A DNA stretch of 13,214 nt, taken from assembly GCA_037132275.1 (NCBI GenBank), contig JBAXPK010000061.1:1-13214 (forward strand). The letters are read 5' to 3'. Under the pieces are notes generated by a model. It searched no databases, had not been told where the DNA came from, and worked only from the letters and a program-made list of their open reading frames with translations. The position numbers and the translations under genes were made by a program. Positions 1 through 4,725 of the stretch are shown piece after piece. Numbering within the stretch: the first letter of the stretch is position 1; each line of letters starts with the position of its first letter. This stretch comes from JAABPW01 sp037132275 (GTDB lineage Bacteria > Verrucomicrobiota > Kiritimatiellia > CAIKKV01 > CAITUY01).

Positions 1-17
1 AACAAGACAGAGATTTC

Positions 18-71
18 GAACCAAGTGCTGGAGGATACGGCTCGCAAGCTCGCCGATCCTCAGCACTGAAC
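18..71 (+). repeat. attC-like element A (interrupted on its right side)
   Basis: Arms 24-36 (AGTGCTGGAGGAT) and 56-67 (ATCCTCAGCACT) form 12 base pairs with a single unpaired G at 30/31 in the left arm. The apex 37-54 is ACGGCTCGCAAGCTCGCC, identical at 17 of 18 positions to element B although the stems differ. GAAC at 18-21 stands where an attC R'' box would be. The matching GTT box on the right is missing; instead a group II intron-like 5' end begins at 72. Confidence 0.55.
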
Positions 72-115
72 GTGTGCGCCCGGCATGGCGCACGACTTAC
101 AGGGTGAAAGTCCCT
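72..115 (+). mobile_element. Group II intron 5' end remnant (putative)
   Basis: The stretch begins GTGTG, fitting the GUGYG start of group II introns. It continues with a perfect 7-bp hairpin (GTGCGCC 74-80 with GGCGCAC 87-93), then AGGGTGAAAGTCCCT at 101-115. This layout is typical of the first nucleotides of domain I in bacterial group II introns. The start lies four bases after the element A stem. Some class C group II introns insert beside terminators or attC hairpins. No reverse transcriptase or domain V is present before the antitoxin gene at 163, so only a short decayed 5' fragment can remain. Recognition is from memory of intron 5' ends, not from a covariance search. Confidence 0.4.
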
Positions 116-162
116 TAGAATCATCTCTGTGCGACGCTCGCGCAAGGAGGAGATTGAAATTT

Positions 163-390
163 ATGAAAGCTAAAACATTTGATGAGCAATTTGGAAAAGG
201 TGAGGACATCACCCGTTATCTGGACCTTTCAAAGGCCAAAAGGCCAGACTGCCAACAAAAGCGGGTTAATGTGGATTTTCCCGTCTGGATGATTCACTCC
301 TTGGATCGTGAGGCACATCGACTGGGTGTGACCCGACAATCCGTGATTAAACTGTGGCTCGCAGACAAGCTCAAAGAAGCGGTCGCATAA
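163..390 (+). CDS. brnA: Orphan BrnA-family antitoxin (ribbon-helix-helix, CopG-like)
   Basis: This 75-residue protein has the BrnA antitoxin layout: an N-terminal tail (DEQFGKGEDITRYLDLSKAKRP) followed by a ribbon-helix-helix segment at about residues 33-70 (KRVNVDFPVWMI, then DREAHRLGVTRQSVIKLWL). In brnTA systems such proteins bind and neutralise the BrnT ribonuclease and repress their own operon. The start at 163 is chosen because AAGGAGG at 144-150 lies upstream at workable spacing and family members start MKAKTF-like; an in-frame ATG at 85 would run through the intron-like segment. No brnT is adjacent: hairpin A lies just upstream and hairpin B begins four bases after the stop. It is therefore a solitary antitoxin unit. 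It is clearly distinct from the second BrnA at 2239-2451. The family call is confident; an independent function is not shown. Confidence 0.8.
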   Translation: MKAKTFDEQFGKGEDITRYLDLSKAKRPDCQQKRVNVDFPVWMIHSLDREAHRLGVTRQSVIKLWLADKLKEAVA

Positions 391-393
391 GCC

Positions 394-458
394 CCGAACC
401 ACGCTCTTGGACCGCGACGGCTCGCACGCTCGCCACCGGGTCAAGAGCGTCGTTCGGC
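394..458 (+). repeat. attC-like element B
   Basis: It starts four bases after the antitoxin stop. CCGAAC (394-399) pairs with GTTCGG (452-457). After a C-C mismatch, ACGCTCTTGGACC (401-413) pairs with GGTCAAGAGCGT (439-450), leaving one unpaired G at 409/410 in the left arm. The apex includes ACGGCTCGCACGCTCGCC at 417-434. Outer boxes, a single extrahelical base on one arm and a variable apex match attC organisation. The R' box reads GTTCGGC, keeping GTT but departing from the classical GTTRRRY consensus at its fourth base. It is the best preserved of the four. Confidence 0.65.
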
Positions 459-483
459 TCGTAGAAGATTTGAGGACGACAAC

Positions 484-1872
484 ATGCTTGATATTAGACA
501 GTTCGGCGCAGTCCCAGATGGCACCACCATCAACACGCCGGCAATTCAGGACGCTATCGACACGTGCAGCCGGGACAGACACTCCGGTGTCTTGATTCAG
601 GCAGGAACCTACCTCACGGGCACCCTCCACCTGAAGGACAACGTGACCCTGCATGTTGCAGGCGGTGCAACGCTTCTGGGCAGCGGCAGAATTGACGACT
701 ACGCGAACGATACGCACAAGAACATGTATAAGAACGAGCCCCACATGGATCGATGCCTCCTTTTTGCCAGGAACGCAACTGGCATTGCGATAGAAGGCAA
801 CGGCGTCATCGACGGACAGGGCCACCAGAACGTCTTTCCCAATCCCGACGATCCGCAGAAACATCGCCCGATGTTGATGCGGCTGCTTGGGTGTAAACGT
901 ATCCGGATGCGTGACATTACGCTGCAGAACCCGGCAAGCTGGACGTCGGCGTGGCTGTATTGCTCAGATATAGCTGTTGACGGGGTCACCATCCGTAGCC
1001 GCGTTAATTCGAATGGCGATGGACTGGACTTCGACGGTTGCCGGGACGTACGGGTCAGCAATTGCTCGTTTGACACAAGCGACGATTCCATCTGCCTGCA
1101 GACATCAAGACCTGATGCGCCATGTAGAGACGTCACCATCAGCAATTGCGCTTTCACCAGCAAGTGGGCGGGCATTCGCATTGGCCTGCTTTCTCGCGGG
1201 GATTTCGAGAATGTGGCGGTTACCAATTGTAGTTTTAGAGATATCGATGATTCCGGGCTCAAGATCCAGATGTGCGAGGGTGCGGCCATGCGCAACATGA
1301 TATTCAGCAATCTGGTCATGACGAATGTCCCGCGGCCAGTGTTCCTGACCCTGTGCCGACAACGCGCCTGTGTCGATGCCCCTGAGCAGCTCGCACCCGT
1401 GGGATCTATGCGCCGCCTGGTATTCAGCAACATCGCGGCAGACTCCGGAATGTGCGGGAAGGACTCGGCACTGGTCTTTGTAGGCCATCCGGATCATCCG
1501 GTTCAGGACATCGTTCTGGATAACATCCACTTGCAGACCGGTGGCGGCTGGACTTCCGCACCCAACCTGGAAAAGCTCCCCGATCTTACCCCGGATCGCC
1601 TGGCGGGATGGTGGCCCGAATATGAACGGTTCAAAACAACGGTTCCCTGCCACGGAATCTATGCGGAGCACATCGAGGGGCTCGCAATCACCAACAGCGT
1701 GTTGGGGACGGCGGCGCCTGACAATCGCCCTGCTATCGCCTGTCACCAGCTCACGCATGCGCGTTTCAATAACATTGCCTCTTCCGCGGGGAAATCTGCG
1801 ACGATCTATATGGACGGGAAACCGGCGTTGAATCAGAAGTCCGAACCAAGAACTGGTGGGTATCGTCGCTAA
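484..1872 (+). CDS. GH28-like (polygalacturonase-type) right-handed beta-helix protein
   Basis: The 462-residue product opens with the pectin-lyase-fold signature DIRQFGAVPDGTT (3-15), continues with an N-terminal cap (QAGTYLTG, 39-46), and then runs of beta-helix coils with VTI/VSNCSF-type repeats from about 160 to 280. The GH28 landmark region is present: NGDGLDFDGC (177-186) corresponds to the NTD box with D179, and SDDSICLQ (199-206) to the double-aspartate box (D200, D201). Where classical polygalacturonases have GHG and RIK, this protein has WAG (228-230) and KIQ (259-261), so substrate or mechanism may differ from pectin hydrolysis. There is no signal peptide at this start. TGAGGA at 471-476 is a good ribosome site 7 bases before the ATG. 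It lies just after hairpin B and is followed four bases after its stop by a decayed attC-like fragment, so it looks like cassette cargo, though 1.4 kb is large for a cassette. Confidence 0.75.
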   Translation: MLDIRQFGAVPDGTTINTPAIQDAIDTCSRDRHSGVLIQAGTYLTGTLHLKDNVTLHVAGGATLLGSGRIDDYANDTHKNMYKNEPHMDRCLLFARNATGIAIEGNGVIDGQGHQNVFPNPDDPQKHRPMLMRLLGCKRIRMRDITLQNPASWTSAWLYCSDIAVDGVTIRSRVNSNGDGLDFDGCRDVRVSNCSFDTSDDSICLQTSRPDAPCRDVTISNCAFTSKWAGIRIGLLSRGDFENVAVTNCSFRDIDDSGLKIQMCEGAAMRNMIFSNLVMTNVPRPVFLTLCRQRACVDAPEQLAPVGSMRRLVFSNIAADSGMCGKDSALVFVGHPDHPVQDIVLDNIHLQTGGGWTSAPNLEKLPDLTPDRLAGWWPEYERFKTTVPCHGIYAEHIEGLAITNSVLGTAAPDNRPAIACHQLTHARFNNIASSAGKSATIYMDGKPALNQKSEPRTGGYRR

Positions 1873-1875
1873 CGT

Positions 1876-1902
1876 GCCGAACCCGCAGCCTCATCGTTCT
1901 GC
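1876..1902 (+). repeat. Decayed attC-like fragment after the GH28-like gene
   Basis: GCCGAAC (1876-1882) is the exact complement of the GTTCGGC box of element B and sits four bases after a stop codon, as at B. GTTCTGC follows at 1896-1902. The bulged inner arms and the ACGGCT apex are absent, so this would be an internal deletion derivative. It rests on short matches and is tentative. Confidence 0.3.
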
Positions 1903-1917
1903 AGAAAAGATAATTAC

Positions 1918-1946
1918 TTGAATCATAATGCCATTAGCAATACGAT
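1918..1946 (+). promoter_or_regulatory. Candidate sigma-70-type promoter for brnTA
   Basis: TTGAAT (1918-1923) and TACGAT (1941-1946) are separated by 17 bases. Transcription would start about 1953, at or next to the first ATG of brnT, which implies a very short or absent leader. This agrees with the lack of a ribosome binding site before 1953. Confidence 0.4.
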
Positions 1947-1952
1947 ATCAAT

Positions 1953-2255
1953 ATGGATGAAATGAAATTCACTTGGGATGAGGATAAAGCAAAAGCCAAT
2001 GTGCGGAAGCACCATGTCTCATTTGAAGAGGCATCATCGGTGTTTGCCGATGAAAATGCCCGACTGAAGCATGATCCTGAACATTCGGATGAAGAAGACC
2101 GCTTCATTATTCTTGGATTCAGTTCAACGCTCCGCATTTTGGTCGTGTGTCATGTGTATCGGCAGGGCGATCGGGTGATTAGGATTATTTCGGCTCGCAA
2201 AGCGACCCGGAATGAACGCAAGCAATATGGGAGAGAGTATGAAAAAGGAATATGA
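1953..2255 (+). CDS. brnT: BrnT-family toxin (ribonuclease, type II TA)
   Basis: This 100-residue protein matches the BrnT pattern: FTWDEDKAKANVRKHHVSFEEA at the N terminus (residues 6-27, family F-WD--KA--N--KH-VSFEEA), a central ILGFSSTLRILVVCHVYR strand pair, and the C-terminal RIISARKATRNERKQY (77-92) carrying the conserved Arg/Glu residues. BrnT is an RNA-cleaving toxin of the RelE-like fold that halts translation and is neutralised by BrnA. The start is uncertain: ATG 1953 has no ribosome site and would be nearly leaderless from the promoter at 1918-1946; ATG 1962 (MKFTW) is the more usual family start. The toxin-first order and a 17-base overlap with brnA are normal for this module. 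It appears intact. Confidence 0.85.
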   Translation: MDEMKFTWDEDKAKANVRKHHVSFEEASSVFADENARLKHDPEHSDEEDRFIILGFSSTLRILVVCHVYRQGDRVIRIISARKATRNERKQYGREYEKGI

Positions 2256-2451
2256 TTTTTCGGATGCAGTTCGCAATCCTTACGCCAAGTATTTTCGGAA
2301 ACAGGTCACGATGCGCCTGGGAACCGATGTCATCGCTTATTTCAAAGCCTTGGCAAAAGAAACAGGGGTGCCGTACCAGAACCTGATCAACCTATATCTG
2401 CGCGAATGCACCCATTCAGGTAAGAAACTTGCACTGAAATGGGCATCATAA
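2239..2451 (+). CDS. brnA: BrnA-like antitoxin partner of BrnT
   Basis: The 70-residue product begins MKKEYDFSDAVRNPYAK, a common N terminus of BrnT-associated antitoxins. It continues with a ribbon-helix-helix-like region KQVTMRLGTDVIAYFKAL then GVPYQNLINLYLREC (about 21-57). It is expected to bind BrnT and the operon promoter. The start at 2239 is preferred over 2212 because GGGAG (2229-2233) lies upstream at usable distance and the family start is MKKEY. Its beginning overlaps the end of brnT, implying translational coupling. It shares little sequence with the orphan antitoxin at 163-390, so cross-neutralisation cannot be assumed. Hairpin C begins just after its stop. Confidence 0.8.
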   Translation: MKKEYDFSDAVRNPYAKYFRKQVTMRLGTDVIAYFKALAKETGVPYQNLINLYLRECTHSGKKLALKWAS

Positions 2452-2456
2452 AATTG

Positions 2457-2510
2457 CAGAACCACCCGCTCCTCGGTACGGCTGTCGCCGCCCGAGAGTA
2501 GGCCGTTGGC
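2457..2510 (+). repeat. attC-like element C
   Basis: Left box CAGAAC (2457-2462) begins five bases after the brnA stop; right box GTTGGC (2505-2510) keeps the GTT. Inner arms CTCCTCGG (2469-2476) and CCGAGAG (2492-2498) pair over 7 bp, with one extra C (2471/2472) in the left arm only. The apex ACGGCTGTCGCCG (2478-2490) can form a small CGGC/GCCG hairpin. Unlike B, the segments between outer boxes and inner arms do not pair, as in classical attC spacers. Confidence 0.55.
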
Positions 2511-2524
2511 AATGAAGAAATCCT

Positions 2525-2553
2525 TTGTCATACACATCGCGGTGGCTTATTAT
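2525..2553 (+). promoter_or_regulatory. Sigma-70-type promoter of vapBC
   Basis: TTGTCA (2525-2530) and TATTAT (2548-2553) are separated by exactly 17 bases, close to the bacterial housekeeping consensus. It lies 15 bases after hairpin C and 23 bases before the vapB ATG, so this unit carries its own promoter, as toxin-antitoxin cassettes often do. Confidence 0.6.
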
Positions 2554-2559
2554 GTGTAT
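2530..2559 (+). promoter_or_regulatory. Inverted-repeat operator overlapping the vapBC promoter
   Basis: ATACACAT (2530-2537) and ATGTGTAT (2552-2559) are perfect 8-bp inverted repeats separated by 14 bases, 22 bp centre to centre, about two helical turns. They overlap the end of the -35 box and the -10 box. This is the expected placement of an operator for VapB or VapBC autorepression. Binding is inferred. Confidence 0.55.
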
Positions 2560-2575
2560 AAAGGAGTCGATATAT

Positions 2576-2779
2576 ATGACAAGAACTAACATAGTGCTGG
2601 ATGAGACTCTTGTCCAGAAGTGCCAGAAGTTAACTGGGATTCCCACTCAACGGTCCGTAATTGATTACGCCTTGCGGGAATTGCTGCGGCATGGCCGACA
2701 GAAAAAGGTGTTGGACTTGAAGGGAGCTGTTTCCTGGGATGGTGACCTGCCCTCGTGGCGGGCTGGACGAGGCACCTGA
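2576..2779 (+). CDS. vapB: VapB-family antitoxin
   Basis: The 67-residue protein opens TRTNIVLDETLVQKCQKLTG, then SVIDYALRELLRHGRQKK and LDLKGAVSWDGDL. This matches the VapB antitoxin family that pairs with PIN-domain toxins: an N-terminal DNA-binding ribbon-helix-helix (about 3-45) and a C-terminal tail that wraps the toxin (LKGAVSWDGDL, 49-59). AAGGAG at 2561-2566 is a strong ribosome site nine bases before the chosen ATG; an upstream in-frame ATG at 2525 would start inside the promoter. The stop overlaps the vapC start by one base (TGATG), giving translational coupling. The last residues (RAGRGT) follow the usual end of the family and are encoded by sequence doubling as the vapC leader. 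Confidence 0.85.
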   Translation: MTRTNIVLDETLVQKCQKLTGIPTQRSVIDYALRELLRHGRQKKVLDLKGAVSWDGDLPSWRAGRGT

Positions 2780-3219
2780 TGACCCTTGTTGATACAACAG
2801 TCTGGATTGATTTCTTCAAGGGACATGATACGCCTCAAGTGCAGCATCTTGAGAGTTTGATTGGCGCGGACGAGGATATCTGCATCTGTGGCGTAATCCT
2901 GACTGAAGTGCTTCAAGGTGTCCGGGAGGATAAGGATTACGATGCTGTTTCGACCCGGTTCGACGCCTTCCTCTATTTGCCGATGTCGCAGAAAACATTC
3001 AGGAAGTCGGCGGAAATGTACCGGTCACTCCGCAAAAAAGGAGTCACCATAAGAAACGCCGTTGATTGCATGATCGCTGCCGTGGCTATTGAGCACGACA
3101 TACCCCTTCTGCACAATGATAGGGATTTCCTTCCTATGGCAAACCATTGTGGCCTGAAAGTGATCGATACAGATAACCCACCAGCAAGCAAATCCAGCTT
3201 ACGGCTTCGCCGCCGCTGA
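2779..3219 (+). CDS. vapC: VapC toxin, PIN-domain ribonuclease
   Basis: This 146-residue PIN-domain protein shows the four acidic positions expected of the Mg2+-dependent RNase site: D5 in LVDTTVWIDFF, E43 in ILTEVLQG, D96 in NAVDCMIAA, and D114/D116 in HNDRDF. VapC toxins usually cut tRNA or rRNA and are held inactive by VapB. GAGG at 2769-2772 precedes the start by six bases, and the ATG overlaps the vapB stop. The domain ends at about residue 133; the final segment (ASKSSLRLRRR) is basic and low in complexity because it is translated from hairpin D, whose right arm contains the stop codon. Such a site-encoded tail is common for cassette genes. The gene appears intact. Confidence 0.9.
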   Translation: MTLVDTTVWIDFFKGHDTPQVQHLESLIGADEDICICGVILTEVLQGVREDKDYDAVSTRFDAFLYLPMSQKTFRKSAEMYRSLRKKGVTIRNAVDCMIAAVAIEHDIPLLHNDRDFLPMANHCGLKVIDTDNPPASKSSLRLRRR

Positions 3220-3234
3220 TTTGCGCCGTAGGCC
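3171..3234 (+). repeat. attC-like element D, overlapping the vapC 3' end
   Basis: GCAAATCCAGC (3188-3198) pairs with GCTGATTTGC (3215-3224) over 10 bp, with one extra C (3194/3195) in the left arm. The apex holds ACGGCTTCGCCG (3201-3212), with a CGGC/GCCG mini-hairpin. AGATAAC (3171-3177) and GTAGGCC (3228-3234) are candidate outer boxes. The latter looks like GTTAGGC lacking one T, so the core is not canonical and recombination activity is doubtful. Confidence 0.5.
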
Positions 3235-3262
3235 ATTTCGACAGTCTCAACGTTCGCATTAA

Positions 3263-3709
3263 ATGAAAATGGAAATGATCAAAAAAGCATTACTTGTAAC
3301 AATGGCATTCCTAAATGTCGCGCTGGCCTCCTTCGGGAAGACAAACGAGACGTCGCCATCTGCGACGGCCCTCCTGAACAAGGAGTTGGTGCCCTTGTAC
3401 CAGGATCTTGTTTCGGGAGTTGCGGAGACGAATATCGTTGGCCGAACACTGGATCTATCTCTTAAATTAAAAGTGTGCTACGGGGAGTTCCTGCTTTTTC
3501 ATGATGCACAGGTCGTAGTGGACAATACGACTAAGTATCATTTGATCAAATGGAAGTACTCAAAAGAAGACATCAACGCGATCAAAGGGCGAACAAATAT
3601 CAAGTGCCATATCAAGGGACGAATTATCGAGGTCTGTCGGGGCAACTCCACTCCATATCCGTATGTAAAAGCGTCAATAGAACGAATTGACGCAGAGGAA
3701 GAAGAGTGA
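3263..3709 (+). CDS. Secreted protein of unknown function (possible OB-like fold)
   Basis: This 148-residue protein is not recognised. An N-terminal signal peptide is visible (MIKKALLVTMAFLNVALASF, about residues 5-24). The mature part contains alternating strand-like segments: GRTLDLSLKLKVCYGEFLLF, TTKYHLIKWKY, TNIKCHIKGRIIEV and YPYVKASIERID. This pattern, with KGRIIEV leading into YVKASIERI, resembles small OB-fold (tRNA_anti-like) domains of periplasmic proteins, which is only an impression. It ends in an acidic tail (DAEEEE). There is no clear ribosome site before 3263; ATG 3275 is an alternative start. Base composition appears more AT-rich than the surrounding genes, consistent with foreign origin. 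It follows hairpin D, and an attC-type box (GCCCAAC) begins three bases after the stop, making it the last unit of the array. Confidence 0.55.
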   Translation: MKMEMIKKALLVTMAFLNVALASFGKTNETSPSATALLNKELVPLYQDLVSGVAETNIVGRTLDLSLKLKVCYGEFLLFHDAQVVVDNTTKYHLIKWKYSKEDINAIKGRTNIKCHIKGRIIEVCRGNSTPYPYVKASIERIDAEEEE

Positions 3710-3711
3710 GC

Positions 3712-3718
3712 GCCCAAC
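3712..3718 (+). repeat. Isolated attC R''-type box (array end remnant)
   Basis: GCCCAAC matches the classical RYYYAAC box exactly and lies three bases after a stop codon. No pairing arms or GTT partner follow, because the sequence runs into the 3' end of the convergent ATPase gene. It may be a truncated site at the array boundary, but a 7-base match alone is weak. Confidence 0.3.
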
Positions 3719-3726
3719 AATACAAT

Positions 3727-4725
3727 TCAGGCAAGTATTGAAGGCAATGACCGGAGTTCGTGCTTGCGAATGCAGGCGACCAGGCGTGGGGAGCCGGGGG
3801 CGATGGGTTCAAGCGGTGGGATCTGCTCCGCGCAGGCAGCGATAGCGTAGGGGCAGCGGGTGTGAAACCGGCAGCCAGAGGGCGGATTGGCGGAGGAGGG
3901 AACGTCGCCGTGGAGTATAATGCGTTGCCGCATCTCGCCAAAGGGAACCGGTATGGCGGAGATCAAGGCACGGGAGTAGGGATGCGCCGGCCTATCAAGA
4001 ACCTCGGAGGCCGGCCCGGTTTCGGCCACAACCCCCAGGTACATCACGACGACCCGGTTGGCAATGTGCCGGATCACGCCGAGATCGTGGGAAATAAACA
4101 GGTAGGCCAGATTGTGCGAGGCACGTAGATCAATCAGCAGGTTAAGCACCTGGGCGCGGACGGAGACATCCAGCGCACTGACGGCTTCGTCGCAAATTAC
4201 CAGTTCCGGTCGCACCGAGATGGCGCGGGCGATGCTGATGCGCTGCCTCTGTCCACCGGAAAACTCATGCGGGTAACGGTGCAGGATGCTGGGTTCCATT
4301 CCGACTTCGTGGAGCAGGCTTTTGGCGGTTTCTGCACGGGCCTGCGGATGGATCAGTTTCTGCTGGAGGAGACCCTCGGTTACAATCTCCTGGATGGTCA
4401 TGCGTGGATTCAAGGAAGAGTAGGGATCCTGAAAAATCATCTGCACCCGGCGGCGTAGGGGTAGAGTGTCCTTATGGCGGGCCGGCCAGAGCGGTGTGCC
4501 CTCCAGAAAAATCTCCCCGGCTTTCTTGGGCTCCATCCCCATAACGGTTCTGCCGAGTGTTGTTTTGCCGCAACCTGACTCGCCGACCAGGCCAACGGTC
4601 TCGCCCCTTGCAATTTCAAGAGAGACCCCGTCCACCGCATGGACATGACCGATGGTGCGGGAAAAGACGCCCCGTTTGATGGGAAACCATGTCTTGAGAT
4701 TGTGGATTTGTAGAAGGGGTGTCAT
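3727..4725 (-). CDS. Oligopeptide ABC transporter ATP-binding protein (DppF/OppF type)
   Basis: This 332-residue ATPase energises peptide uptake at the inner face of the cytoplasmic membrane. Walker A GESGCGKT is at 48-55, the Q-loop glutamine at 99 (FQDPYSSLNP), the signature FSGGQ at 155-159, Walker B LVICDEA at 175-181 with E180, and the switch histidine at 213. The C terminus carries the oligopeptide-family cysteine motif (C285, C291, C298, C318). The insertion RGVFSRTIGHVHAVDG near the N terminus is typical of OppF/DppF. The start is set at 4725, where ATGA overlaps the upstream ATPase stop; the longer frame to 4809 would run into that gene. In enteric Yej systems both ATPase domains are fused in YejF; here they are separate genes. 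Function as a heterodimer with the next ATPase is inferred from the operon. Confidence 0.9.
   Translation of the reverse strand: MTPLLQIHNLKTWFPIKRGVFSRTIGHVHAVDGVSLEIARGETVGLVGESGCGKTTLGRTVMGMEPKKAGEIFLEGTPLWPARHKDTLPLRRRVQMIFQDPYSSLNPRMTIQEIVTEGLLQQKLIHPQARAETAKSLLHEVGMEPSILHRYPHEFSGGQRQRISIARAISVRPELVICDEAVSALDVSVRAQVLNLLIDLRASHNLAYLFISHDLGVIRHIANRVVVMYLGVVAETGPASEVLDRPAHPYSRALISAIPVPFGEMRQRIILHGDVPSSANPPSGCRFHTRCPYAIAACAEQIPPLEPIAPGSPRLVACIRKHELRSLPSILA

Larger units (their letters stand above)
1..3720 (+). mobile_element. Integron-type gene-cassette array without visible integrase (CALIN-like)
   Basis: Five short same-strand units (orphan antitoxin, GH28-like gene, brnTA, vapBC, unknown secreted protein) are separated by complete or decayed attC-like hairpins that mostly start a few bases after a stop codon. 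Four hairpins share three traits: pairing arms of unrelated sequence, one extra base in the left arm only, and an apical ACGGCT...CGCC motif. Toxin-antitoxin cassettes and unknown small genes are typical cargo of sedentary chromosomal integrons. No tyrosine recombinase IntI is in the window, and the left end is cut by the window edge. The right end meets the convergent ATPase gene at about 3720. The GTT core triplet is intact only at B and C, so the integron reading is an inference, though a well-supported one. Confidence 0.6.

Noticed and set aside
1..69. Open frame ending in TGA at 67-69, possibly the C terminus of an upstream gene
   Set aside because: The frame runs through hairpin A, so any such gene would end inside the element as VapC does in D. 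Only 22 codons are visible and cannot be identified.
229..864. Minus-strand open frame of 211 codons across the antitoxin and GH28-like gene
   Set aside because: It overlaps two well-supported plus-strand genes and hairpin B, and its translation shows no domain.
699..1433. Minus-strand open frame of 244 codons inside the GH28-like gene
   Set aside because: Shadow of the coding strand; the plus-strand product has clear family motifs.
1..3720. CRISPR array
   Set aside because: The repeats are few, imperfect hairpins at intergenic junctions separated by whole genes, not regularly spaced direct repeats with short spacers.
3718..3740. Hairpin CAATAC/GTATTG as a bidirectional terminator between convergent genes
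   Set aside because: The stem is 6 bp and AT-rich, there is no T-run on either side, and it lies partly inside the ATPase coding end.
3760..4128. Plus-strand open frame opposite the DppF-type gene
   Set aside because: Antisense shadow of a strongly supported ATPase gene.
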